From contig NZ_JACJRU010000034.1 in NCBI RefSeq assembly GCF_014697425.1, positions 1 to 64,000 on the forward strand: a DNA stretch of 64,000 nucleotides, in the 5' to 3' direction. This document shows, piece after piece, positions 25,585 to 34,148 of this stretch. The first letter of the stretch is position 1. Each line of letters starts with the position of its first letter. The stretch comes from Nostoc sp. FACHB-110 (GTDB taxonomy: Bacteria > Cyanobacteriota > Cyanobacteriia > Cyanobacteriales > Nostocaceae). The notes beneath the pieces were generated by a model that searched no databases, had not been told where the DNA came from, and worked only from the letters and a program-made list of their open reading frames with translations. The position numbers were made by a program, and so were the translations under genes.

Positions 25585-27135
25585 TTATTTTATAGATGGT
25601 GCAATTAAACTAAAATCTTCAACATTACCCAATATTTGATTGTTATTTAAATTTAACGTTTTTAAGGTAGTTTTGTTGACAAGTAAATAAGCATTATTAG
25701 TTAATTTTTTTGGTAACACTAAATCATTTGCTGGCATAACTTTGCAGTCGCAGTAAAAGTCTAAACTAGGACGACCATAAGCAAAAGAAGTGTAAATTAT
25801 TGTTCCTGGTGGAACATGATTGCGAATTAATTCTGCTACTGGTTTGACTGCAAAGTTTTCATTTAATTCCCAAATCCAAGATTTGGAACTCATTAACAGG
25901 AATAGAACTAAATACATTCCTGCAAATAATACGGGAATAAATCTGCGATCGCTTGCTAAAATCAGCCATCCACTTATACTCATAGTAATGAATAAAACTA
26001 TACTCATAGCAATTAGTACAGGTTGATAATCACCAATCGTAAAGTAAACAATACCTCCTATACCTGCAATAGCAATGACGAAGAGAAAATATCCCAAAAT
26101 TCTGGCTCTAAAGTGAGTTTGCTGCCAAATATCACTCAATTTTAATCCAATAGCTAAAGCCAAAAAAGGATAAACTGGCATGACATACCACGGCAATTTA
26201 GTAGTCATTAAAGAAATTGTGCCTAAGTAAATAGTTGTCCCAATTAAAATAAGACTACCCCAGCTAGTTTGGCGTTTTTTCCAAGCTAAATAAAACCCTC
26301 CTGGCCAAAATAACAACCAGGGGAATGAATATTTGAGTAATTCAATCAAATAGTACCAAAGAGGGCCTGTATTACCTTCTACAGACTGTCCTAAACGTGC
26401 GAAAGTCTGTGCTTGCAAATTGACCTCTAAGAAATTACTACCATAATGTTGCCATTGGGCCAAATACCAAGCGATCGCTGGGAATATGCCTAAACAAATT
26501 CCTATCCATAAATAACGATTTTTAATCAAAATTAATTGTTGAGAAGCAAACACAAATACACCAACAATTCCCGCTAAAAGTAAAACTAGCATTCCCTTGG
26601 TTAAAGTAATTAGCCCTAAACAAACTCCTACACCTACAGCCCAGCGATGATGATGACGCGCTTTGAGCAAACAAAATAATAACAACAGAAAAAAACTAAT
26701 ACTTGCACCATCAAGCATTGCCAAGCGTCCGTGACGTACCACAGGTAACATTGTTAAATAAACTAATGCTGCAAACAAAGCAGGTAAATTTTGCTGAAAA
26801 AGCAAATTGCCAACTAAGTACAGCAAAGGAACTCCTAAAGCTGTTAAAACAGCACCCGGTAAGCGTGTTGTCCACTCATTTACACCCCCTAAAGAGTAAG
26901 TCCAAGCAATTAATAAGTGCATCAGAGGTGGCTTGTTGTGATATGCTTCACCGCCCAAAGTTGGGTAAAGCCAATGCCAAGAACCTAGCGGAGCGCGCCA
27001 AATTTCCCGGGCTACTTGTGCTACAGTACCTTCGTCCCAATCTCTTAAAGGAGAGTTACCTAAAAAGATTAACCATAAAACTAAAGAACATATAAGTAAG
27101 ATTAATAGCCATTCTTTATCTCTGTATGGAAACAT
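25585..27135 (-). CDS. GT39/ArnT-like glycosyltransferase
   Basis: 516 residues and about twelve membrane helices. The first loop has LRDWDEGTVAQVAREIW, i.e. the D(E) pair that binds the metal and polyprenyl-phosphate sugar in PMT/ArnT enzymes, followed by YHNKPPLMHLLIAWTYSLGGVNEWTTRLPGAV, another signature. A small periplasmic C-terminal part carries SFAYGRPSLDFYCDCKV. It transfers a sugar to a protein or lipid on the outer face of the plasma membrane; the acceptor is unknown. It converges with the DUF2079 gene, 33 bases apart. Confidence 0.88.
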   Translation of the reverse strand: MFPYRDKEWLLILLICSLVLWLIFLGNSPLRDWDEGTVAQVAREIWRAPLGSWHWLYPTLGGEAYHNKPPLMHLLIAWTYSLGGVNEWTTRLPGAVLTALGVPLLYLVGNLLFQQNLPALFAALVYLTMLPVVRHGRLAMLDGASISFFLLLLFCLLKARHHHRWAVGVGVCLGLITLTKGMLVLLLAGIVGVFVFASQQLILIKNRYLWIGICLGIFPAIAWYLAQWQHYGSNFLEVNLQAQTFARLGQSVEGNTGPLWYYLIELLKYSFPWLLFWPGGFYLAWKKRQTSWGSLILIGTTIYLGTISLMTTKLPWYVMPVYPFLALAIGLKLSDIWQQTHFRARILGYFLFVIAIAGIGGIVYFTIGDYQPVLIAMSIVLFITMSISGWLILASDRRFIPVLFAGMYLVLFLLMSSKSWIWELNENFAVKPVAELIRNHVPPGTIIYTSFAYGRPSLDFYCDCKVMPANDLVLPKKLTNNAYLLVNKTTLKTLNLNNNQILGNVEDFSLIAPSIK

Positions 27136-27958
27136 ATTGAAAATTTAGTTATCTAAATTACAAGAGTTTATGTATTTTTAGGTATTAGCAAACTTGATAA
27201 ATTTGCCATAGCAATTAATTAATCATCTTAAAATTACCAACATTGCCTTTGGTCTGAGAATCGACTGTTATGCTAAGATATACAGCTAAATAAATTTTAA
27301 TTAAAAATCATGAGTTGCTCACATCATCTCAATAATTAATCAAAGAGTATATAAATTGACTAATTGATCTGCTTTAACAATGAGAAACTATTTTTTATAG
27401 GTTGCTGTTAATTAACTTGATGAATGGTAACTAAAGATGTCAAGATAAACTTAATTTTTTGTAAATGTAAAAAAATGTCCCCAAGCAGTAAAATCTACCT
27501 AGAGTGATTTCAAAATAGATAACCTAATAATTAAGTTATCTACTCAATAACTTTTATTTATCTGCAAACATTGATGCTATTTCAGGGGGTGAGTAATTTT
27601 AGCAGCATTAGTTACATACAAGTGAAAGTGCTGACTAAGTTTTAAGAGTGGATTTTCTAAAATTAGTAAATTCACTGAATCACCTGTTAAAGAAAAACCT
27701 CATACTATTTGAGTATAGAGGCGAAGAAACTGGGTACATATTACCTGAATGTTTTTGGATGGCGATCGCTCCAAGCTAGATTGCATTTACCATAACCTAT
27801 GGTGTTACAGCAAAACTCAAATGTTAACTTCAATTAATCCAGATGTAAAATTTCAGGATTAAAGTGGTTAACTTGGGTATCTAATTTTTAAAGAAAAATG
27901 TGCTATAAAGTACCGTCAGAACCATACTTGATGGTTCTACCCTTGAAGGAGCTATAAA
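27136..27958. other. Gap upstream of the polysaccharide deacetylase
   Basis: An 823-base AT-rich tract with no supported gene; only frames under 30 codons. A HIP1 octamer lies near 27765. gaaggagc at 27945-27952 is the ribosome-binding site of the next gene. Confidence 0.45.
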
Positions 27959-28870
27959 GTGGAAAATAATAAATCGTTACTTTGGCCGCAAGGTATATTA
28001 ATTGCTTTGCTTGCCTTGGGTGCTACCTTGAGCGTCGGAGTTATGATGCTGATTAGACCCAATACCTCTGAGGCGCAAAGCAGTCAAATTATCAATGACA
28101 ATAATAATTTAGTTGCTAAAGTCGGCACTCAAAAGCGGATTGAGAGTTTAAAAACAACCATGCTCACAAGTTGGCAGCAAGAAGCACAAGCTAAAGGGCT
28201 TGGTTATAATTTAGCTGCTCGTTTTCAAGGGGCAATAATTAAAGAAGCTAAACTCAGTCCAGCCCAAAAAGTCATTGCTTTGACTTTTGATGATGGCCCT
28301 TGGCCTCAAAGTACTGCTCAAGTATTAGATATTCTTAAAGAAAATAATATCAAAGCTACTTTTTTTGTTGTTGGACAGAACGTCAAAAATTATCCAGAAT
28401 TATTGAAACGTATTAATGCAGAAGGTCATGTGATTGGTAATCACACATGGCATCATTGGTATCATTTTATGAACCCACAAGCCGCTGCTTATGAAATTGA
28501 CCATACAACAGACATGATTTATCAAGTTACAGGGGTGAAAACTAATTTGTTTCGCCCACCTGGAGGGATCATGCATAATGGCGTGGCTGCTTATGCAAAG
28601 GGCAAAAAGTACGCGGTTATTATGTGGTCAACCGATTCTGTAGATTACTCTATGCCTTCTGTACCAAAGTTAATTGATAATGTGTTTAGATTAGCTAAAC
28701 CTGGTGGTATTGTACTAATGCATGATGGTGGAGGAAATCGTTCTCGAACTGTCCACGCTTTACCTGAGATTATTGCTAGATTTCGCAAGCAGGGATATCG
28801 CTTTGTAACTGTTTCAGAACTTTTAGAAATGCAAGATAAACAGCAAAGCACAATTGCTCAGAAAAAGTAA
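27959..28870 (+). CDS. Exported polysaccharide deacetylase (CE4, NodB domain)
   Basis: 303 residues from a GTG preceded by gaaggagc. A single N-terminal membrane segment (ILIALLALGATLSVGVMMLI) anchors it. The NodB domain (about residues 100-285) shows all five motifs: TFDDGPWP (catalytic and metal Asp), HTWHHWYH (metal His pair), RPPGG, the WSTDSVDY variant of motif 4, and IVLMHDGGGN with the catalytic His. It removes acetyl groups from cell-wall or extracellular polysaccharide. Together with the nearby glycosyltransferases it suggests a cell-surface locus. Confidence 0.92.
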   Translation: MENNKSLLWPQGILIALLALGATLSVGVMMLIRPNTSEAQSSQIINDNNNLVAKVGTQKRIESLKTTMLTSWQQEAQAKGLGYNLAARFQGAIIKEAKLSPAQKVIALTFDDGPWPQSTAQVLDILKENNIKATFFVVGQNVKNYPELLKRINAEGHVIGNHTWHHWYHFMNPQAAAYEIDHTTDMIYQVTGVKTNLFRPPGGIMHNGVAAYAKGKKYAVIMWSTDSVDYSMPSVPKLIDNVFRLAKPGGIVLMHDGGGNRSRTVHALPEIIARFRKQGYRFVTVSELLEMQDKQQSTIAQKK

Positions 28871-28922
28871 TAGTTTTAATAGATAATTTACTATAGTCAT
28901 CCTAATTGAAAATAAAAGTTAG

Positions 28923-28954
28923 ATAACCCAGATTGATAAAACAAATCTGGGTTA
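28923..28954. terminator. Rho-independent terminator after the deacetylase
   Basis: ataacccagatt pairs perfectly with aatctgggttat over an 8-base loop, then a run of seven T. Its symmetry lets it serve the convergent minus-strand gene too. Confidence 0.85.
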
Positions 28955-28992
28955 TTTTTTTGATGAATCAATTACAGATTTATATATTTAGT

Positions 28993-29442
28993 TTACCGCT
29001 TAAATTTTTCTTGCCATTCTTTTAAGCTAATGTATTTATTCTCAATTAAATCAAGAACTTCAATTACACGATTAGTACTAGAAACACGAAACCAATAAAT
29101 TGTGGAATCGTGATCTGGTTGCTCTTCATATATCCGAACTACATAGTATGGTTCATCGGGAGTAGGAGAGCTATCCACTACTGCACCTACTTTGATAGCA
29201 CCTCTAGAAAGCCTTTCGATTTCCCGTGCTTTACGTTGTACTTGGGGTAACTTCCAAACTAAATTAAGAGCAGTCTTGTCATCAATTTCTCTAGTGAATT
29301 CAGCAACTTTTATATTAGAGATTAAGGTTGGCTGAATTAACTCAGTTTGGGAGTCATGATGAGGACTTTCAGAAAGAGCTAATTGGCATCCCATACTCAT
29401 TAGTAAAGAAGCCATTATAGGGAAATAGATGAATCTTGTCAT
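28993..29442 (-). CDS. Putative lipoprotein of unknown function
   Basis: Using the ATG at 29442 (149 residues) gives a signal sequence with lipobox LMSMGC at about residues 14-19; the upstream in-frame start at 29490 would bury it. The mature part reads as a small alpha/beta domain (LVWKLPQVQRKAREIERLSRGAIKVGAVVD, then YYVVRIYEEQPDHDSTIYWFRVSS). No family is recognised. Conserved-looking soluble domain on a membrane anchor, isolated gene. Confidence 0.65.
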   Translation of the reverse strand: MTRFIYFPIMASLLMSMGCQLALSESPHHDSQTELIQPTLISNIKVAEFTREIDDKTALNLVWKLPQVQRKAREIERLSRGAIKVGAVVDSSPTPDEPYYVVRIYEEQPDHDSTIYWFRVSSTNRVIEVLDLIENKYISLKEWQEKFKR

Positions 29443-29574
29443 GAAACAATTCTTGAGTGTTATGGTTGGCTTGCTTGTTATGTCATACATACACTAGGTT
29501 AACAGTCTCTACCTCATTGTTGAGGTAATTAACCATTTCTTCTTATTACGCTTAACAATTTGCTTTTTGTTATC

Positions 29575-29606
29575 TATAGCAGTCCTAATTCATTCTTGAA
29601 CAATCA
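29575..29606. repeat. Solo end of the tatagca(a/g)tccta repeat
   Basis: tatagcagtcctaattcattct matches one end of the MITE-like family; no inverted partner is visible within 250 bases, so it may be a decayed copy. Confidence 0.45.
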
Positions 29607-29704
29607 GACAACAGACTTATTAACAAAGTCTGGAATATAGATATAACGACTGTTAACACATATTGTGAATTAAATATTTTTACCAATTGATAATCGAAAA
29701 ATGA

Positions 29705-30277
29705 CTATTTTAAAGGTATTTTAGCTTTTTGAAATACCTGCTCTACTGTAAATTCTAAACCTGGAAATAAGGAATCTTGTAGCAGTTCATCTCCCATATA
29801 TGTTTGTGGTGCTGCATCTGGAAAAAAAACAGTAATGCTTCTGGCTTTACTGTCAACTACCCACACACGCAGCACTTTTGCATCTAAATAATCTTTTGCT
29901 TTAGCTGCCATTGCACCAAATGTTTGCCCCGGTGAAATAATTTCAATAACTAAATCAGGTGGAACAGAACATACTCCTTCTTCTTCCCAATCAGAGGGTA
30001 AGCGATCGCTTGAGATATATACAATATCAGGTACAGGAACCCAATCTCGCCCTCTACGAGATAAGGAAACAGCTAATTCTGGACATACCTCTCCTTGAGA
30101 ATCACACAATTCTTCAATCAAATTGAGAAGCGCACGAGTCAATTTAGAGTGAAATTTTTGCGGTGACATTTTTGGTATTGTTTGACCATCCACGAGTTCA
30201 TAGGTGATATCTCCTTCACCTGGGGTAAGGTTGAAAAACTCTTGCAAGGTCAATTGATTTTTAGCTTGGAGAATCAT
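29705..30277 (-). CDS. Uma2 family putative endonuclease (DUF820)
   Basis: 190 residues of the PD-(D/E)XK-like Uma2 fold: ITYELVDGQTIPKMSP, then the domain core VPVPDIVYIS (Asp), PPDLVIEIISPGQT (Glu) and VLRVWVVDSKARSITVF (Glu/Asp-Lys type region). Uma2 genes are strongly amplified in cyanobacteria; function unproven. Two more occur here at 52465 and 56139; this one is closest to the 56139 copy (shared ISPGQTFG and YLD/NA.VLRVWVVD). Confidence 0.88.
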   Translation of the reverse strand: MILQAKNQLTLQEFFNLTPGEGDITYELVDGQTIPKMSPQKFHSKLTRALLNLIEELCDSQGEVCPELAVSLSRRGRDWVPVPDIVYISSDRLPSDWEEEGVCSVPPDLVIEIISPGQTFGAMAAKAKDYLDAKVLRVWVVDSKARSITVFFPDAAPQTYMGDELLQDSLFPGLEFTVEQVFQKAKIPLK

Positions 30278-30320
30278 GGCACAAACTAGCAGTTGGCTAG
30301 TTCAATTGTAGTTGGCTAAT

Positions 30321-31415
30321 CTATTGCATGTTTTGTAATACTTGGCGGATGGTGTCTGCGGGTACTTGGTCTGTAACTGTGACTACACCAATTTGGGTTG
30401 GTAAAACAAACCGGACTTTCCCAGCTTTGACTTTTTTATCTAGTTGGAGTGCGTTAATGATTGCTTCGATATCGACCCCAGCAGGTATTTGTGTCGGTAA
30501 GCCGGTTTTTTGAATGATGGCGTTTTGGCGGTTGGTTTCCTCTTGCTGCCACATACCCAAGTCCACAGCAATTTGTCCGGCTGCTACCATCCCAATGGCG
30601 ACAGCTTCACCATGATTGACTAAACGATAACCTGTTAAGCTTTCGATCGCATGACCTATGGTGTGGCCGTAATTAAGAATAGCCCGTAGTCCCCCTTCTT
30701 TTTCGTCTTTGCCGACGACATCGGCTTTGGCTTGGCAAGAACGGGTTAATATTTCGTTGAGTAACTCTGGCTTAATGTATCGCAGTTGATTGAGATTTTT
30801 GCTGGCTTCTAGCTGGGTAAACAATTCTGCATCCCAGATAACACCATATTTAATGACTTCTGCCATCCCTGCACGAAATTCCCGTACAGGTAGAGTTTTT
30901 AATACTTCGGGGTCTATTAACACTAGACGCGGTTGATGAAATGCGCCTATTAAGTTTTTGCCGTTGGGATGGTTGACACCTGTTTTGCCACCTATGGCGG
31001 AGTCTACCATTGCTAAGAGGGTGGTAGGTACTTGCACAACGTTAATTCCCCGCAGCCAAGTGGCGGCAGCAAAACCAGTCATATCACCAATTACGCCGCC
31101 ACCCAAGGCTACCATTGTGGCGGAACGTTCCAGGCGGTTTTCCAGGGCGACATCGTAGATTTTTTGGATGGAGTTAAGGGTTTTGTAGCGTTCTCCTGCG
31201 GGTAAGCAATAACTAGCGACATCAAAACCCGCAGATTGTAAAGATGCGATCGCTCTTTCGCCATAATGTTTAAAAATAGTCGGATTAGAAACCACTAATA
31301 CTTTCTTGCCTAGCTGGAGATCGGCCATTTTTTGACCAAGTTGATCTAAGCTAGCAGGTGCGATCGCAATCTCATAAGACTGCTGCGGTAAATTAACGTT
31401 AATTACAGAAGTCAT
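30321..31415 (-). CDS. aroB: 3-dehydroquinate synthase
   Basis: 364 residues, full length. Signature segments: PAGERYKTLNSIQKIYD, ALGGGVIGDMTGFAAATWLRGI (NAD binding), PTTLLAMVDSAIGGKTGVNHPNGKNLIGAFHQPRLV, and the zinc ligands in EVIKYGVI, GHTIGHAIE and VNHGEAVAIGM. It cyclises DAHP to 3-dehydroquinate in the shikimate pathway. A single gene 43 bases downstream of which the Uma2 gene begins, same strand. Confidence 0.97.
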   Translation of the reverse strand: MTSVINVNLPQQSYEIAIAPASLDQLGQKMADLQLGKKVLVVSNPTIFKHYGERAIASLQSAGFDVASYCLPAGERYKTLNSIQKIYDVALENRLERSATMVALGGGVIGDMTGFAAATWLRGINVVQVPTTLLAMVDSAIGGKTGVNHPNGKNLIGAFHQPRLVLIDPEVLKTLPVREFRAGMAEVIKYGVIWDAELFTQLEASKNLNQLRYIKPELLNEILTRSCQAKADVVGKDEKEGGLRAILNYGHTIGHAIESLTGYRLVNHGEAVAIGMVAAGQIAVDLGMWQQEETNRQNAIIQKTGLPTQIPAGVDIEAIINALQLDKKVKAGKVRFVLPTQIGVVTVTDQVPADTIRQVLQNMQ

Positions 31416-31463
31416 TGCCCAACCTTAAAATGCGCCCGTGGGCTTGTATTCTACCGCAATCTC

Positions 31464-31498
31464 AGTCTGAAGTCTGAAGTCTGAAGTCTGAAGTCTGA
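31464..31498. repeat. Five tandem copies of the heptamer agtctga
   Basis: Five perfect head-to-tail copies. It is a short tandemly repeated repetitive (STRR) sequence of the type described in Anabaena/Nostoc. It lies between the divergent aroB and petL. Confidence 0.9.
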
Positions 31499-31616
31499 AA
31501 TTTCTTGTTCTGTCTCCCTACACCCCACACCTTTGTTCTTGAGCAATGACCATTGACTATTAACCAATAACTAATGGTTCAATAGATTTAGTGAAGTATT
31601 GTGGAGAAATATCAAA

Positions 31617-31712
31617 ATGTTTGCAGTAGTAGCTTACATCGGTTTTTTGGCTTTATTCACCGGCATAGCAACTGGTTTGTTGTTCGGTTTGCGCGCGGCT
31701 AAAATTATCTAA
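31617..31712 (+). CDS. petL: Cytochrome b6-f complex subunit PetL
   Basis: A 31-residue single-helix protein, MFAVVAYIGFLALFTGIATG followed by LLFGLRAAKII. The YI.FLALFTGIA.G..FGLR..K pattern is that of cyanobacterial PetL (subunit VI), which sits on the periphery of the b6-f dimer and stabilises it. Start supported by gtggagaaat upstream. The gene is too short for usual gene finders. It is monocistronic, followed by purine-rich repeats and the convergent bioB. Confidence 0.88.
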   Translation: MFAVVAYIGFLALFTGIATGLLFGLRAAKII

Positions 31713-31791
31713 TCATTAAGGGGATGAGGGTATAGGGGTGTAAGTGAGACAGAATTTGACACCCTTACACCCTCATCTCTTACACCCCTGT
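31713..31791. repeat. ggtgtaag/cttacacc inverted repeat between petL and bioB
   Basis: ggggtgtaagtgaga and acacccttacaccctcatctcttacacccc face each other. The same gggtgtaag unit is repeated at 60616-60652. It can fold into a stem between the convergent genes. Confidence 0.55.
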
Positions 31792-32811
31792 TTATCCCAC
31801 AGCTACAGGGCTAGCTACCTGATTTTGATTTTGTCTTTGGGCTGGTGGACGCATTTGTAAGCCCAATAAGTTCAACATTTCTTGGTCAGCATCATAATCT
31901 GGACAAGGCGTGGTGACAGTGAGCATTTTGTTGTCGTCACTAGAGAAGATAGAATTAGCTCCTGCCATAAAGCAAAAAGCTTGTTCCACTTGAGAAAGTC
32001 TCGCTCGTCCGGCACTCAGACGCACGTCAGAAGTGGGCATGACAATACGTGCTGTGGCAATCATCCTGACTACTTCCCAAAAAGGGACATCGGGTTGATT
32101 TTCTAGGGGTGTACCTTCAACTTGGGAAAGAATGTTGATTGGCACTGACTCTGGATGAGGGTTGAGATTGGCCAGAGTGGATAACATTGATACGCGGTCA
32201 TCAACAGTTTCGCCTAAACCTAGGATACCGCCAGAGCAGACGGTGACGTTAGTTTGCCTGACATTTTCAATTGTATTCAAGCGATCGCCATAAGTCCGAG
32301 TGGTAATAATTGTGCTGTAATAATCCTCAGAAGTGTCTAAGTTATGGTTGTAGGCATACAACCCTGCCGTTTCTAGTCGTTTTGCTTGGTCTGCTGTCAA
32401 CATTCCCAAAGTACAGCACACCTCTAAACCCATGTCGGTAACTTCTTTTACCATACCCAACACTTTCTCAAACTGAGAATTATCTCGCACTTCCCGCCAA
32501 GCCGCACCCATACAAACACGACTGACACCTTTTTGTTTTGCTGCTTGGGCAATACCTATTACTGTCTCTTTATCTAGCAAGGACTGGGGCTTGACCTCGG
32601 TTTGATAACGAGAAGATTGGGCACAGTAGCTACAATCTTCGGGACAGCCGCCTGTTTTAATAGAGATGAGCTTACAGACCTGTATTTTGCTTGGGTCATG
32701 ATATTGGCGATGCACGCTAGCAGCTTGATAAATTAGCTCTAGCAATGGCATATCGTAAATCTGCCGAATTTCTGCTTCCTGCCAATCGTAGCGTATTCCC
32801 ACCGACATCAT
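31792..32811 (-). CDS. bioB: Biotin synthase
   Basis: 339 residues. The radical-SAM cluster motif CxxxCxxC is in GGCPEDCSYCAQSSRYQTEV; AAWREVRD, CCTLGMLT, YNHNLDTSEDYYSTIITTRTYGDRL and VCSGGILGLGET are all canonical BioB segments, including ligands of the second 2Fe-2S cluster. It inserts sulfur into dethiobiotin. Start is one of two adjacent ATGs. No other biotin genes are nearby, which is usual in cyanobacteria. Confidence 0.98.
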   Translation of the reverse strand: MMSVGIRYDWQEAEIRQIYDMPLLELIYQAASVHRQYHDPSKIQVCKLISIKTGGCPEDCSYCAQSSRYQTEVKPQSLLDKETVIGIAQAAKQKGVSRVCMGAAWREVRDNSQFEKVLGMVKEVTDMGLEVCCTLGMLTADQAKRLETAGLYAYNHNLDTSEDYYSTIITTRTYGDRLNTIENVRQTNVTVCSGGILGLGETVDDRVSMLSTLANLNPHPESVPINILSQVEGTPLENQPDVPFWEVVRMIATARIVMPTSDVRLSAGRARLSQVEQAFCFMAGANSIFSSDDNKMLTVTTPCPDYDADQEMLNLLGLQMRPPAQRQNQNQVASPVAVG

Positions 32812-33137
32812 CCTTGTTATTGATTGGATTGATTAATATCTGTCTTCTTGCTGGATTTCCTGAAGTACCGCCGTCAATCCCAAAACTGTAGACATTAGAC
32901 ATCAGCTTACCAAGATTTTGAATGGATGGCTGTTATTTGTCATTGGTCATTGGTGATTTATCCTCGTTCTTAGGCTCTTTCTTGCTTCTACTCAGCACCA
33001 ATCACAATTCCCACACCATTATTCTCTAACAATCTGGAAGTAACAGCCAATTATCAGCGTTTAATTATCCTCTCAGAGGCTCTAAAAATGATGACTGAGG
33101 TAATTTTAGAAGCTAAACCAAGGAAAGTTCAGCACAT

Positions 33138-33239
33138 ATGCGTGTTGTCGATTTCTCTAGAGCCAATTTGGAAAATGCTAATTTTGCTAAATCTTGTTAT
33201 AACAGTTTTACTATGTTCAATCAGCAGTTTCAGCCGTAA
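33138..33239 (+). CDS. Tiny ORF with pentapeptide-repeat-like sequence (doubtful)
   Basis: 33 codons, MRVVDFSRANLENANFAKS then CYNSFTMFNQQFQP. FSRANLENANF fits two or three A(N/D)LXX units, so this may be the stub of a pentapeptide-repeat gene or a chance frame. The surrounding gap (32812-33309) contains tcattggtcattggtgat repeats and nothing else. Confidence 0.25.
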   Translation: MRVVDFSRANLENANFAKSCYNSFTMFNQQFQP

Positions 33240-33309
33240 TTAGCTGGTATCAGGAAAGTTAAAAAATCAAAATACTGTTAGTGCAAGTTATTAATTTAAT
33301 CAAAGTTTT

Positions 33310-33888
33310 ATGAAGTCGGAATTACCAATTATTACTAGCGATCGCCTTTTATTACGGATTGCGATTCACGAGGATATTCCCCAAATTTTGAAATACTTTA
33401 CAGATAATAAAGCTTATTTAACTCCGTTCTATCCTCAATGGGCGGAGCATTTTTTTACTGAAGAGTATTGGCAATATCAACTAGAGAATACATTTTTAGA
33501 ATTCATTCATGACCAATCATTAAAGCTGTTTATTTTTCCGAGAAATCGGCCGAACAAAGTTATCGGTACGATTAATTTTAATAATTTTATTCGGGGTGCA
33601 GCACATTTTTGTTATGTAGGCTATAGCCTAGCTGAAAATGCTCAAGGTAATGGTTACATGACAGAAGGCTTAAAAGCAGCTATTGATTATGTATTTGAAG
33701 ACTTAAATTTTCACCGGATTATGGCAAATTATATGCCACATAATCAGCGCAGTGGTAATGTTCTCAAACGATTGGGATTTGTGGTTGAAGGCTATGCCAG
33801 AGACTATTTATTAATTAATGGCCAATGGCAAGATCATATTTTGACTAGTCTGACAAACCCTCATTGGCAAGCTAGCAAAGATTCATAG
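33310..33888 (+). CDS. RimJ-type GNAT acetyltransferase
   Basis: 192 residues. Opens ITSDRLLLRIAIHEDIPQIL, then VIGTINFNNFIRGAAHFCYVGYSLAENAQGNGYMTEGLKAAIDYVFE, with the acetyl-CoA loop AQGNGYMTE (QxxGxG/A type), and ends NFHRIMANYMPHNQRSGNVLKRLGFVVEGYARDYLLINGQWQDHI. This is the RimJ/RimL N-terminal acetyltransferase pattern. The acceptor (ribosomal protein or small molecule) is unknown. Confidence 0.9.
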   Translation: MKSELPIITSDRLLLRIAIHEDIPQILKYFTDNKAYLTPFYPQWAEHFFTEEYWQYQLENTFLEFIHDQSLKLFIFPRNRPNKVIGTINFNNFIRGAAHFCYVGYSLAENAQGNGYMTEGLKAAIDYVFEDLNFHRIMANYMPHNQRSGNVLKRLGFVVEGYARDYLLINGQWQDHILTSLTNPHWQASKDS

Positions 33889-33986
33889 GATTTATAGCAA
33901 AATTCAGGGGGAGAATAGCTTTGAGAACTCAATTGTGTACCTACTAATGGTTCGTTTCATTAATTGTGAGAAGTTGGTGGTGGTAA

Positions 33987-34015
33987 GATCCCCGACTTTT
34001 TTACCGTCGGGGATC
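33987..34015. terminator. Strong stem-loop gatccccgac / gtcggggatc
   Basis: A perfect 10-base stem with a 9-base T-rich loop between the acetyltransferase gene and the convergent 1039-residue protein gene. It has no long U-run, but position and stability suggest a transcript end. The left arm resembles that of the hairpin at 3196-3224. Confidence 0.6.
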
Positions 34016-34148
34016 AATGACATATCATAATTGGCTTGGTGGACTACTAGTTGATGAGCCAATACAGTTCAGAACAGCATTTTTTCTTTTCCTGTTCCCT
34101 GACCTCCATAGAGAAGCTTTCTTAACTCAACGGTATTGGTGAATGAGC

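Noticed and set aside
26703..27095. 130-codon plus-strand frame inside the GT39-like gene
   Set aside because: Antisense shadow of a membrane protein gene; no family resemblance.
31464..31498. CRISPR-like array
   Set aside because: Heptamers are directly adjacent without spacers; no cas genes in the window.
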